Shown: one piece after another, positions 36,681 to 45,679 of the stretch
Layout of the letters: the number at the start of each line of letters is the position of its first letter
How positions within the stretch are numbered: the first letter of the stretch is position 1
From: Candidatus Kapaibacterium sp.
Lineage (GTDB): Bacteria; Bacteroidota; Ignavibacteria; Kapaibacteriales; UBA2268
Length of the DNA: 60,634 bases
Assembly: GCA_026390695.1 (NCBI GenBank)
Contig: JAPLFL010000112.1
Coordinates: 1 to 60,634, forward strand
Reading direction: 5' to 3'
Translations under genes and position numbers: made by a program
The notes under the pieces: model-generated
What the model saw: only the letters and a program-made list of their open reading frames with translations
What the model was told of the DNA's origin: nothing
The model's database searches: none

Positions 36681-37457
36681 TTAAAAAATTGAATATATAA
36701 AATTGTCAGGTCTATAATCTTTTATATAATTATGAATGATAAGGAGCTCGCTTAAAACTTTACTTGAATCAATGTCTTTATTATAAATTAAAGCATATTT
36801 TATTAGATCATTAATATTTTTAATATTTCTATTTATCGATTTTATTCTTACTCTTCCTGTCAAGTCTATACTTTTAATTATGTTTGAAAATGCTTTATAC
36901 TCAATACTATCCAATTGCCCATCTTGTTCTGAATTTTTACTGAGAAAAAAAACAGCACTAAGATATTTTCCAAGATTATAATAATCTACAAAAGAATATT
37001 TAAACTTCTTTATCATTGCCTGATTCATTATCTTTTGATTTATTTCGAAATATTGATCAACAAAATTAGAAGAATCAACATTTTTTATCCCTGTAAAGTT
37101 ATTATTAAATCCGCTTTCATCCAATTGCATGACAGCTAAATCTACTAAATTCTTGTGATATATATTGTTATTAAATTTATCCAAAATAACTAAGTTTAAT
37201 TCAAAGCCAATTAAATATGCATTTTGAACATTTTTATCATAAATTTCTCCATCTATACATTCAATAACCTTTTCCCTCGGAATAAAACATAAAGCTAATA
37301 TTATAAATAGAACCACTATGCCAGTTGAAATAATTAGAATTCGTTTCCAAATCTTTAATGCTTTTAGAAATTCTAAAATTTTCTTTAGAACCTCATTAAT
37401 TCCTTTTAAATTATTTAGAATAAATCCAATAATTGCTTTCAAGATTGCAGTTAACAT
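36681..37457 (-). CDS. Single-pass membrane protein of unknown function
   Basis: This 258-aa protein has an amphipathic N-terminal helix (residues 1-37), one strong membrane segment (RILIISTGIVVLFIILALCF, about 39-58) and a mostly helical domain of ~195 residues, presumably periplasmic. AGGAG lies six bases before the ATG. It heads the two-gene run with the exported coiled-coil/barrel protein. Not recognised. Confidence 0.58.
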   Translation of the reverse strand: MLTAILKAIIGFILNNLKGINEVLKKILEFLKALKIWKRILIISTGIVVLFIILALCFIPREKVIECIDGEIYDKNVQNAYLIGFELNLVILDKFNNNIYHKNLVDLAVMQLDESGFNNNFTGIKNVDSSNFVDQYFEINQKIMNQAMIKKFKYSFVDYYNLGKYLSAVFFLSKNSEQDGQLDSIEYKAFSNIIKSIDLTGRVRIKSINRNIKNINDLIKYALIYNKDIDSSKVLSELLIIHNYIKDYRPDNFIYSIF

Positions 37458-38045
37458 TTTTAGCTCCTTTAAAATTAATGATAATTTATAAAACCCAACA
37501 TCGGGACAATCGATATATTAAAATGAGCCACACTTGCTATACTTTCAGAAAAAGAATCAACGCAAGTACCTAAAAATTGTACCCTTTGTTATCAACTGTC
37601 AGATCAGAATATGTATTCGTGCTAAAAAACTGCAATTTGAATTTATACTCCACGCTGAAGCAGCAGTAAAAGAGAGGGGATCCACTACGTATTCACTTTG
37701 GCACAAGCAAGTCCGGTTCAAACATTCATCATAAGTCTTGGAATATTTTTAAGTAATCATCACAAACTCCGTAAATAGCAAAAATAATTGTAATCGGTTT
37801 AAAATATATAAGTGAAACAACGTGAGAAACCTCAAATACAGCCTTAGAAACGACGGAACATCGCCGGAACGAGCAAAAGGAACACCGGAACAAGCTCGTG
37901 AAACTCAGAAAAACTCTTCATAAACATCTTTTTTGTTGTTTCGGTCGTTTAGTATGACCAATATTTTCTCTTTAAACATAAAAAACACTAAATCCTTTTC
38001 CGCAATTACAGCAATGGTTTTGACAATTGAAGGAAGAACATGTTT
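37458..38045. other. Intergenic region
   Basis: Promoter region of the minus-strand pair. A 66-codon plus-strand frame (37534-37734) is present but lacks a ribosome binding site and a recognisable domain. The sequence around 37620-37735 is richer in G+C and may be a scrap of a lost gene. No strong hairpins. Confidence 0.4.
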
Positions 38046-38846
38046 TTAATTCTCATCAAGATTTATAATGGAGTTACAAAAGTAAGATCCATGGATCCTG
38101 CACCATTTTGAATTTAATTTCCAAGCTTTGTTAAATTTGAATTTATTATTATACGATAAATCGACTTCTTCCCATAACATAGTTTCATTTGAACAATCAC
38201 AGGATAATCTTACTAAGTTATTAGTGATTTTCTCATAAAACCTATCAGACACTATTAATTCCATTGGCTCGCATAATGTACATAATTTAGCGGCAGCATT
38301 GATTGTTTGACCAGCCCAAATTTCATTCTGCCGATCTGTTCTTCCTCCAATTCTCTTGAGACCGACTTTTTTAACAAATACTGTTTTTCTATCAATCCCA
38401 ATATGAGCACCAATAACATCATCTTTGGATTGAATTGTTTCTTCAAAATATTCCTCAGAGAATGTTTTGAAAGTGATTGCCGATGCAATTGCATGATATG
38501 GTTGATTTTGATTATATAGTGCAAATACGCCATCACCTCTAACGTCAATATACTTTGCATCAAATTCATGAAACAATTTTACTGCTGTACCGGTAAATAA
38601 TTCATATATTTTTGCCATTGAAGGTAAATATTTTTCATTACTTAATTTAGTGGAATTTCTCATATCGACATAGACACAAATAATATCTTTTATTTTAAGC
38701 CACTTTTTTGAATTATTGGCGATTAAGGGAATATCACTTGTATCAGGTATATAATTCAACTCCTCAGTAATTATTGTCTCATAATAGTTATTAATTTGAT
38801 CCTCAATTATTGACTGAAACTTTTCTGGAATTTGTGTTTTATACAT
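38046..38846 (-). CDS. pycC: Pycsar-type nucleotidyl cyclase (PycC-like)
   Basis: The 266-aa soluble protein has one class III cyclase domain. The first metal-binding motif is IICVYVDMRNSTKLS (Asp near 61), the second YIDVRGDGVFALY (Asp near 105), and the nucleotide-binding side shows GGRTDRQNEIWAGQTINAAAKL. A short Cys-containing tail ends the protein. PycC enzymes of Pycsar defence make cCMP or cUMP on phage infection. Assignment to Pycsar, not a generic guanylate cyclase, rests on the adjacent PycTM-like effector. The start follows AAAGG. An IS30 copy now separates the two genes, and may supply or remove the promoter. Confidence 0.78.
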   Translation of the reverse strand: MYKTQIPEKFQSIIEDQINNYYETIITEELNYIPDTSDIPLIANNSKKWLKIKDIICVYVDMRNSTKLSNEKYLPSMAKIYELFTGTAVKLFHEFDAKYIDVRGDGVFALYNQNQPYHAIASAITFKTFSEEYFEETIQSKDDVIGAHIGIDRKTVFVKKVGLKRIGGRTDRQNEIWAGQTINAAAKLCTLCEPMELIVSDRFYEKITNNLVRLSCDCSNETMLWEEVDLSYNNKFKFNKAWKLNSKWCRIHGSYFCNSIINLDEN

Positions 38847-38881
38847 GTCATACCTTTAAAAATTGTGAATAATGTTGGTGA

Positions 38882-39962
38882 CTAGAATCTAACGCAACAC
38901 TTTTGGCTTTTTAGCCAAAGATGCTAGGGTTGGATTCTATGTCAAAATTATATAAAAGATTAAGTGATAATGAAAGGGAAGAAATCAGCCGTTTGCTGGT
39001 TCAGAAATATTCTTTTCGGGAAATAGCCAGACAGTTGAATAGAAATGTCAGTACCATTAGTCGTGAGGTTAGCGCCGGAGGCGCTAACAAATATGTTTAC
39101 CGAGCTGTCAGAGCACAGAATAGAGCTAGAAGAAATGCGGCTAAAAGAAAAAAGGGTAAACGACTAATTGATAACAATTTGAGGTTAAAACGGTACATCT
39201 ACAAAAAGCTAAGAAAACGGTGGTCACCTAAACAGATTGCAAAAGAATTGGAAACGGATTATCCTCTGGATATGACTATGCGAATATCATCAGATACAAT
39301 TTACAGCTACCTCTATGTTTTGCCCAAAGGAGCTCTTAAAAAGGAATTACTGGCCTGTTTAAGACGTAATCATCAGCACCGCTACAAATACGCTAAAGGG
39401 ACTAGAAATGTGCGTAAAATAGAGGATATGCTCAGCATCGAAGAACGACCGAAAGAAGTGGAAAACAGAATAATACCGGGGCACTGGGAAGGCGATCTAG
39501 TGATGGGCAAGTACAATCGTTCTCAGTTGGGCACATTGGTTGAACGCACCACGAGAACAACTATACTCGTCCCGCTAAAAAGCAAACGGTCGGAAGAGGT
39601 AGTTAAATCTTTTGCTAAAGAAGCTAAAAAATTACCAAAGCAGATGAAGCTATCAATGACCTATGACCAAGGACGAGAAATGGCGGCACATAAATTATTT
39701 ACCAAAGAAACAGAAATGAAAGTATATTTTGCTCATCCGAGAAGTCCTTGGGAACGAGGTACTAATGAAAATACCAACGGTTTAATCAGACAATTTTTTC
39801 CCAAAGGGACAGACTTTAACAAAGTAAGCCGTACAGAAATCAAGAAAGTTCAAGACCTGTTAAATGGACGGCCAAGAGCTACTCTGAATTACCGAAAACC
39901 TTATCAAGTTTTTAATGAATTAATTAACACCCGATAGCTAACGCCGTTGCGTTAGATTCTAG
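38882..39962. mobile_element. IS30-family insertion sequence
   Basis: The 1081-bp element has perfect 17-bp terminal inverted repeats: CTAGAATCTAACGCAAC at 38882-38898 and its complement at 39946-39962. It contains one intact transposase gene. No clear target duplication is seen in the flanks (...GTTGGTGA and GGACTACC...). It cuts the 3' end of the PycTM-like gene, and the stop codon of that gene's present frame lies inside the right inverted repeat. Confidence 0.92.
38921..39937 (+). CDS. IS30-family transposase
   Basis: The 338-aa transposase has an N-terminal helix-turn-helix (LSDNEREEISRLLVQKYSFR, then EIARQLNRNVSTISREV). The DDE catalytic triad is complete: Asp192 in GHWEGDLVMGKYN, Asp249 in SMTYDQGREMA and Glu283 in SPWERGTNENTNGLIRQFFP. 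Length is normal and the frame is intact, so the element may be active. A second possible start is ATG at 38939. Confidence 0.95.
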   Translation: MLGLDSMSKLYKRLSDNEREEISRLLVQKYSFREIARQLNRNVSTISREVSAGGANKYVYRAVRAQNRARRNAAKRKKGKRLIDNNLRLKRYIYKKLRKRWSPKQIAKELETDYPLDMTMRISSDTIYSYLYVLPKGALKKELLACLRRNHQHRYKYAKGTRNVRKIEDMLSIEERPKEVENRIIPGHWEGDLVMGKYNRSQLGTLVERTTRTTILVPLKSKRSEEVVKSFAKEAKKLPKQMKLSMTYDQGREMAAHKLFTKETEMKVYFAHPRSPWERGTNENTNGLIRQFFPKGTDFNKVSRTEIKKVQDLLNGRPRATLNYRKPYQVFNELINTR

Positions 39963-40489
39963 GGACTACCAATGTTTATAGTAATTAAAATTATAATTGA
40001 AATAAGTGTAAATAAAATCGAAATGTTGAAGCATTTAAATTTTTTTAATGTGATCCGTGAATTATTTGAAATCTGGTTTATAAGATCATGGATATAAGGC
40101 GAAAATTTTTCGTTATCAATTTCCAATTTATTCAGCAAAATTCGATGATACTCATTATATTTTTTATTAGATGCAATTAAAGCAAGATCTTTAAAATAAA
40201 TACTATTCATTTTTTCGTCTAATTCAGTATTTTTTGATATTCTAAAATTAGTAATCTTCGGTATGAAAGCTATTAAACTTGAAAGAATTGATAATCCAAG
40301 GATAATAATCGAAATTTTATAAAAACAGAGAAACCAGCAAGGCAAAAGACAAAATTGGTTTTCAAATAATTTAAATAATCCAAATATCAAAGCACTATTG
40401 AAACTGATTATTACTCCATTTTTTGTCTCAGCAAATTTTAACAAGTCATTAACGATTGTTAGAATATATTTTAATTCTGTAAGTACCAC
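39959..40489 (-). CDS. Pycsar membrane effector (PycTM-like), 3' end cut by IS30
   Basis: This 176-aa protein has membrane segments at about 24-42, 51-76 and 154-172. The N-terminal FAETKNGVIISFNSALIFG and the following SIYFKDLALIASNKKYNEY match the PycTM effector pattern (a helix with F-A-D/E-T-K before the first membrane segment, then a cytosolic part). PycTM proteins disrupt the inner membrane when cyclic pyrimidine nucleotides are made. The stop TAG comes from the IS30 right end. Without the insertion the frame would run only some 8-14 codons further, into the sequence just before pycC, so only the extreme C-terminus is altered and the protein may still work. Confidence 0.72.
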   Translation of the reverse strand: MVLTELKYILTIVNDLLKFAETKNGVIISFNSALIFGLFKLFENQFCLLPCWFLCFYKISIIILGLSILSSLIAFIPKITNFRISKNTELDEKMNSIYFKDLALIASNKKYNEYHRILLNKLEIDNEKFSPYIHDLINQISNNSRITLKKFKCFNISILFTLISIIILITINIGSP

Positions 40490-40597
40490 AAAAGTCCTTT
40501 CTATTTATTTACTTAACCTTAAATAGTTGTATTTTCCCAATTAAACAAACATCCCAATCAAAAAAAGTCTTAAATTAAAAGTATTTATTAAAAATAA

Positions 40598-40888
40598 TTA
40601 TAATTGCTTGTAAATACTTTTCATGCCTTTGTCATTCCTCTTATAACCAGCCCTTGGTACAGAAAAAGTCTTATCCAAAGCTATTATCGAAGAGGCCTTA
40701 GATACATCAAACATTTTCCATCCTAAACTCCCACTTTCACTAAAACCTGAAACCTGAAAAGCCCTTAGTCCTGGATTGCCAGCTGTTGTAATTCCATAGC
40801 AATGTGGTTCAACTATTCTGGATCCACTGTTATAATAAAAACTTAATAATTGATAATTATTAATCGCCTCTACAATAATTGAATTCAT
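40598..40888 (-). CDS. Small WYL-like domain protein
   Basis: The 96-aa protein reads like a stand-alone WYL domain: IVEAINNYQLLSFYYNSGSR, IVEPHCYGITTAGNPGLRAF and QVSGFSESGSLGWKMFDVSK. WYL domains bind nucleic acids or nucleotides and often regulate defence systems. There is no HTH in this protein, so it may sense a ligand for a partner. It is next to the amidase and the Pycsar genes on the same strand. Confidence 0.65.
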   Translation of the reverse strand: MNSIIVEAINNYQLLSFYYNSGSRIVEPHCYGITTAGNPGLRAFQVSGFSESGSLGWKMFDVSKASSIIALDKTFSVPRAGYKRNDKGMKSIYKQL

Positions 40889-40980
40889 GCTTAATTCCCA
40901 AAAATTGATAAAATTGTTAATTTGAAACTTTTGAAGCTATAGTTTTTGCTTCCTCCGCAGGCACACCATTATCGAAAATC

Positions 40981-41808
40981 TCACCCATCCACAAACTCCT
41001 TCTTCACCCAACCCTTAACTCCTGCATCCACGCTGTACCAGCCATCCTTTTCTGATAGAATTGTTAGTACAGTTCCATTTGGCAGAGGAGTGGCCACTCT
41101 CGAAGCGTTAATAATCGCATCTACCCTTATATTCAGACTTGAGGCCGTCACAACACCAGACTTTGGAAATTGTTCGGCAGGAGCATCAGAACTTCTGTCT
41201 GAGTTAAATAATTTATCTCTCAGTTTATCAAGAGGGAAGGCGGGGCCCGGATCAATCTTTCTGCTAGGAGCAATTTCTTCATGTCCAAGAATACATTTTA
41301 TTCCATATTCTGCAATTAGAAGCCTGCAAATTTCCTCAACAGTTTGAATCTGCCATCTTGTATAACGAAGCCAGTATTCGTACTTTACTTGTGGATTTCG
41401 ATGTTTACCTTCAAAAGCATCTGATAACCTGTAAGCTCCACCAAACCATGATAAAAAGTCATCACCTTGCTTGATTAAATATCCGCAATTATCTATTTCA
41501 ATGCCGATAGAATATTGGTTAAATCCGTCTCTACCTCCATAAGAACTTTGTCCGGCGTGCCAAGCCACAGTATTGAAATTAACGAGCTGTGTAATAGAAT
41601 TGTCCCGACCGATTACAACGTGTGCAGAAGCCTGATGTGCAGGATTGCACAAAGTGCTCACAGATTCTTTTGCATTGCGTCCGGCAGTATAATGAATGAT
41701 AATTGTGTCCGGAAAATTTGCTTTGAAAGAACTGCCATGATTCGGACTTGGCTTCTGTTCAACATTGATGATGCTTTCACCATCAAGTTTAGAATTAACA
41801 ATTTTCAT
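40981..41808 (-). CDS. N-acetylmuramoyl-L-alanine amidase with SH3 domain
   Basis: The 275-aa protein has an amidase_2 (PGRP-like) domain at about 25-190: TIIIHYTAGRNAKESVSTLC (first zinc His), HVVIGRDNSITQLVNFNTVA, WHAGQSSYGGRDGFNQYSIG, IEIDNCG, and ILGHEEIAPSRKIDPGPAFP (second His and final Asp). A bacterial SH3 domain follows at about 210-275 (ASSLNIRVD to VKGWVKKEFVDG). No signal peptide is seen, as in phage endolysins. Its start is 4 bp from the stop of the membrane protein gene, so the two are coupled. It may act on peptidoglycan after membrane damage or via a holin-like partner. Confidence 0.88.
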   Translation of the reverse strand: MKIVNSKLDGESIINVEQKPSPNHGSSFKANFPDTIIIHYTAGRNAKESVSTLCNPAHQASAHVVIGRDNSITQLVNFNTVAWHAGQSSYGGRDGFNQYSIGIEIDNCGYLIKQGDDFLSWFGGAYRLSDAFEGKHRNPQVKYEYWLRYTRWQIQTVEEICRLLIAEYGIKCILGHEEIAPSRKIDPGPAFPLDKLRDKLFNSDRSSDAPAEQFPKSGVVTASSLNIRVDAIINASRVATPLPNGTVLTILSEKDGWYSVDAGVKGWVKKEFVDG

Positions 41809-41812
41809 TTCA

Positions 41813-42439
41813 TCATCCTTTCACTTCCGGTTTAGTCGTGTTTTCAGTTGCTTTTAGTCCAATGTATGTCCCAGAACTAATGCCCATCAAAGTCAGTTGA
41901 ATTTCAGAAAAGTCAGGCATTTTCTTTGAATTCAGAACTAAAAAGATAAAGATAAGTCCGAAAATAATATTAAAAATCACGCTCTGGAAGCGGTGGATAC
42001 TAATGCCATTCTCATCAGAAAGAATATCTGTTAGAAAACCATCAGAGTTCTGATTTTGATGTCTTTCTGAATCTTTGTTTTCTTGGCCAATATCAATAAT
42101 TCGACCTACGCCTAATGTTCCGGCACTAATGCCAAGAAGAATCAGAGCGGTATTACTTAACAAGTCTTTCATTAGAATATTTTTCGCTTCTACAGTGTAT
42201 TGATTAATTTCTTGATTAACATATTTGCATGGATCAATAGAGAAAATATATAGAAATGAACCGATAATAATTACAGTCCACCAAGCCAACTGAACACGAG
42301 AGAAGCTGTAGGGCTTCTTTTCGGCTGTGCTTTGATCTTGAAGCAAGCCTTTTTTAGCAAGAAAAACAATGCAGACCAACATTAATAAAAATATTAGAAC
42401 TGCGAAGATGTCAATTAGAATTTGGGTACAATTTTGCAT
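41813..42439 (-). CDS. Four-helix membrane protein of unknown function
   Basis: The 208-aa protein has membrane segments at about 10-28, 50-66, 90-112 and 155-172, with cytosolic loops. PYSFSRVQLAWWTVIIIGSF and ISAGTLGVGRIIDIG and the end LMGISSGTYIGLKATEN recall an uncharacterised family I have seen beside stress and conflict genes, but I cannot name it. It lies between a metallophosphoesterase and an endolysin-like amidase, all close on one strand. A holin-like or effector role is possible but not shown. Confidence 0.6.
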   Translation of the reverse strand: MQNCTQILIDIFAVLIFLLMLVCIVFLAKKGLLQDQSTAEKKPYSFSRVQLAWWTVIIIGSFLYIFSIDPCKYVNQEINQYTVEAKNILMKDLLSNTALILLGISAGTLGVGRIIDIGQENKDSERHQNQNSDGFLTDILSDENGISIHRFQSVIFNIIFGLIFIFLVLNSKKMPDFSEIQLTLMGISSGTYIGLKATENTTKPEVKG

Positions 42440-42466
42440 GAGTATTCCATTTTAAAAATTTAACAA

Positions 42467-43822
42467 TTATTTAACTTCATTTCTGAGTCCATTCCATAAA
42501 TCCATTGAAGGAAAACTTGAGCCACTCTCGTCTGTTCTATAAAATAATCCAAAAGTTATGTGCTTTAAGGCATAAAAGTCCGCAGCGTTTCTGGCCTGTA
42601 AAATTGCCGGTAGGAATGTTCCGGTATTAATATACATATTGATTTTTCCATTAGCATTAGCTTTAAAAACATCGTTTCTGGAAAAATGGGTGTGTCCATA
42701 AACAATATATTGAAAATCTTTAAATTCTTCAGTTTGAAATTCATTCTCAGCCTTTTTCAAATAGATGTCATCATTACTTTCAAAAATCGATAAAATATCG
42801 TTCAGAGTGTCAATAAAACTTTCAATTGTATCGTAGCTTACATCCCTAATTGCATCGTAAACTCCATTGACTAATGTTCTCAAAAATGCGCTTCTTGTTT
42901 TGACTTCAATCCATCTTTGGATAAGGGCACTATTCACAAATGAGTCCATAGCTTTTTTCAAAGAATTAGTAATAATTTCTTTTTTTGTATCGTCCTGATT
43001 CAAACTGAGCCATGCCAGCCATTTAAAGACATTCATCATCGGCCTGATATTACTTATGGCTTTTATTGATTGAAGAAAATCTTGATTTTCATTAAGAATA
43101 TTTTTACTAATTAGCTCTGATTTAATATAATAAACAATACCCGACATCAATTCGATTGTTGAAACTTCACCGAATGTTTGAACATTAAGTGATCTCGTAT
43201 CCAGCTCACCAATTGGGGGATTATTGCCATTAACATAATTATAAATTTCCCAGCCATTATTTAAATCATCCCATTCATGGCCATGTCTAGCGAGAAGGCT
43301 GTAATTCTCATCTTTCAGATTATCAATTATTTCAATCTCTTTAAAGTCTTGAAATAGACTTTTGATTTTATCTTGAAGCGAAGAGTAAATCCTCACAGCT
43401 CTGTCATGGTTACCAATAATATATGTAAGTTTTGTATATAAGCCATTGGAATTATTTTTTCTGGCAAGCTCATTCATACATCTGACAAAAGTTTTGATAC
43501 CGCCTTCACAAGCTATTATCCTGTTTAAAACATCTGTATAGTATCTCTCGTTCTGATCTTTGCCACCATTCATAGAGAATTCATTGTCAAGATTGCCTTC
43601 CCAGGGAAGATATCCTTTTAAAGCATCTAGAAAATTAGTAAACCAGTAATCAGCTCTTAAGAAGTCGATTGTATCTCCAAGAAGAACAATCCTTAATTCC
43701 TTAACGCTGTTCTTTTCTATGGATGAGGAAATTTGACTGGCAAGGATTGGCCAGGCGTAAGAAGAAATATTATCAGCAGTTGTACTGTCTGAAAAATGTA
43801 AATCACTTAAAATTATTATCAT
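42467..43822 (-). CDS. Calcineurin-like metallophosphoesterase
   Basis: The 451-aa protein has all metallophosphoesterase motifs: ILSDLHFSD at 4-12, LLGDTIDFLRADYW near 48-60, YIIGNHDRA near 137, LLARHGHEWDD near 180 and YIVYGHTHFSRND near 375. These bind two metal ions. It is longer than most members because of a helical insert between the HGHEW and GHTH motifs. Substrate unknown; nucleotides, nucleic acid or phospholipid intermediates are possible. It heads the minus-strand run with the membrane protein (27-bp gap) and the amidase. Confidence 0.85.
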   Translation of the reverse strand: MIIILSDLHFSDSTTADNISSYAWPILASQISSSIEKNSVKELRIVLLGDTIDFLRADYWFTNFLDALKGYLPWEGNLDNEFSMNGGKDQNERYYTDVLNRIIACEGGIKTFVRCMNELARKNNSNGLYTKLTYIIGNHDRAVRIYSSLQDKIKSLFQDFKEIEIIDNLKDENYSLLARHGHEWDDLNNGWEIYNYVNGNNPPIGELDTRSLNVQTFGEVSTIELMSGIVYYIKSELISKNILNENQDFLQSIKAISNIRPMMNVFKWLAWLSLNQDDTKKEIITNSLKKAMDSFVNSALIQRWIEVKTRSAFLRTLVNGVYDAIRDVSYDTIESFIDTLNDILSIFESNDDIYLKKAENEFQTEEFKDFQYIVYGHTHFSRNDVFKANANGKINMYINTGTFLPAILQARNAADFYALKHITFGLFYRTDESGSSFPSMDLWNGLRNEVK

Positions 43823-44163
43823 AAATACCTCAAAGATATATAATTTGTTGAATTTTAATCAAATTATTTGTATTAAACTCACAAATGTCGATATTGTAAT
43901 GTTTTGAACGATAACCCGGAATAGCCCTTGAAGCAGGAATGGTACAGTCTTGAACGATAATTTCTCTACCCAGTTGTATTTATCTAATCCAATTATATTG
44001 GTACAATTAAAACACATGATTAGTCCTTAAAAGTAGTTTTTAAATTTTTATATAATTAACTAACTGATTTTAAATTCTCGTTTGTCTCTATATACTTACT
44101 CATAGCCATTTTCTTCCACTTAAAATAAGTTATTGACAAACTTTCTGCATCTTAGTCATAACC
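43823..44163. other. Intergenic region
   Basis: Upstream region of the metallophosphoesterase operon. TTGAACGATAA occurs twice (about 43904 and 43953), but no clear palindrome or gene is visible. Confidence 0.4.
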
Positions 44164-44394
44164 TTAGTAAATATTCTTTTTAAACCAATTCTCAAATTCA
44201 TTCAAATTTCTCAATTCAATTCTTTTGAAATTAGACAATTGACTATTTCCATTATAATTGGAATCATTATCCTCAATAATTACCATTCCGCCTTTTTTTA
44301 TGGTTTCCCTCATGCTCTTTTTTATTTTCATAACCGCTTTCAGATTTGTTCGAACATTGTTCTGCAAATCTGACTTTTCTGCAATTAATTCCAT
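44164..44394 (-). CDS. Hypothetical 76-aa protein, likely under the HTH regulator
   Basis: A strong AGGAGAG precedes the ATG, so the gene is likely real. The product is charged and soluble, with KAVMKIKKSMRETIKKGGMV and a C-terminal LNEFENWFKKNIY; it is not recognised. Upstream on its own strand lie the hairpin at 44548 and the paired palindromes at 44608-44655, so the repressor encoded at 45680 probably controls it. An antirepressor or Cro-like role would fit the layout but no HTH is seen. Confidence 0.5.
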   Translation of the reverse strand: MELIAEKSDLQNNVRTNLKAVMKIKKSMRETIKKGGMVIIEDNDSNYNGNSQLSNFKRIELRNLNEFENWFKKNIY

Positions 44395-44547
44395 TTTCTC
44401 TCCTCTTAAAAAATTATACTGATTTACATTTTTTTCACCTTTCTATACAATAAATAAAAATTAAACTCGTTTGTATCCCTGAATAAATTCCCTTTATTCT
44501 TCAGCGCCCGCTGAGTGGAAAGAAAGAGTTTATTTAGTCGAATGACG

Positions 44548-44593
44548 ACGCCGGTACTCAACAAGTCGCAAACTCAGATAGCCGGCGTTTTTT
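44548..44593 (+). ncRNA. Hairpin with conserved ACTCAACAAGTCGCA loop and T-run, copy 1
   Basis: The stem ACGCCGG (44548-44554) / CCGGCGT (44582-44588) encloses a 27-nt loop that contains ACTCAACAAGTCGCA (44556-44570), and a run of six T follows. The same loop sits in a compensatory-changed stem at 57038-57079. It is not behind any plus-strand gene, so it may be the 3' end of a small RNA or a terminator within an untranslated transcript. Confidence 0.6.
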
Positions 44594-44607
44594 ATTTCTT
44601 TTTTAAA

Positions 44608-44655
44608 TATACGTTCCGCGTATAATCTCTCCCAAATTTATACGTGCCACGTATG
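44608..44655. promoter_or_regulatory. Paired operator-like palindromes (pair 1)
   Basis: TATACG-TTCCG-CGTATA at 44608-44624 and TATACG-TGCCA-CGTATG at 44639-44655, centres 31 bp apart (about three helical turns). The same arrangement with the same spacing lies in front of the HTH gene at 45601. They are probably binding sites of that regulator, controlling leftward transcription to the 76-aa gene. Confidence 0.75.
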
Positions 44656-45600
44656 TAAGTGTTTTAATATCAATGAACTAAAGAAACCAAAGCAAATTTA
44701 GTGTTTCTATAAATACAATGCAAATCTTTTTTTCAAATACTTAATATTTTCTTCTTTTTTACATCAGCCTCTGTTTTAAAAGGTTGAGAAATGGCTCTGA
44801 GCCTGTGTTAATGAATTCGCAAAAAATAATTAATTTTGTCCTTGAAAAATAAATAATTGAACTGTATATAAAATACTGGAAGTGATTACTATTATAGATC
44901 ACTCCGATCTCCTGATCTGGTCAGCTTTTTAAGAAAGCATATACATTAATTTTAATTAAAATAATTTTCCAAATACGTAAATATATTTCTTGATATTTCT
45001 CTATAAGTGGCATTCATGGCTATGTTGTGAATCTCGATTTCTTATTATTGTTCAAAATTTATTTCGCTGTCTTTCAAAAATAAGCAATGGAATTCTGCAC
45101 TAACTGCGATTCAGAGCCATTATCTTAATAATTGAGTTAATTGATAGCTTCATGCCAAGCCGCTACTCTATGTTATTAATTATGGACTGACGAGTAAATT
45201 GTCTAATAGCATATTATATGGCTATCAGAGCTACTCTAAAAGTTGATAAAATTTGATTGATTGAGGGGATATAATCTTTGAATCTGCAAGGTGGCAGTTA
45301 GTGCGACTTTTAAGCAATTGAGGCTAATTGTTGAGGCTAACTTTTTAAAGTACAGCCAAAAACTCTGTTGCTTTATGGCTATAGCTGCTATTTATAGTGA
45401 ATTCTAAAATATTTGAGTTCTCGACTACTAAGTAATTTTTCTTTCTAACATTCGATGAATACTGGATTTTATCTGATCTTCAAATACTAATTTCCAACTT
45501 TTTTTCAAAAAAGAAAAAATTATTTGGTTATTAATTAAATAAACCATAATTTGCATTTGGTTTAATTGTATGATTTTTGAAATAGTTATGAGGATTTTTT
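44656..45600. other. Gene-free kilobase between the two operator pairs
   Basis: No coding frame with domain or ribosome binding site is visible in either direction. The sequence is AT-rich with scattered short repeats such as GAGCCATTATC-type and TGGCTAT words, none forming a clear array. It may contain the leftward promoter and untranslated RNA. Confidence 0.4.
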
Positions 45601-45648
45601 TATACGTACTACGTATAAAATAACTAAAAATTATACGTGCGGCGTATA
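45601..45648. promoter_or_regulatory. Paired operator-like palindromes (pair 2) upstream of the HTH gene
   Basis: TATACG-TACTA-CGTATA (45601-45617) and TATACG-TGCGG-CGTATA (45632-45648), both perfect 6-5-6 dyads with centres 31 bp apart. They end 31 bp before the preferred start of the HTH gene, so autoregulation is likely. Confidence 0.82.
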
Positions 45649-45679
45649 ATTATTTTTATTGATTCTTTGAGGAATGCTT

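Noticed and set aside
37534-37734. 66-aa plus-strand frame
   Set aside because: No start signal or recognisable domain. It could be a gene scrap but cannot be supported as a gene.
38046-38846. CBASS oligonucleotide cyclase
   Set aside because: The motifs are those of class III nucleotide cyclases. The nucleotidyltransferase G-S motif of CBASS enzymes is absent.
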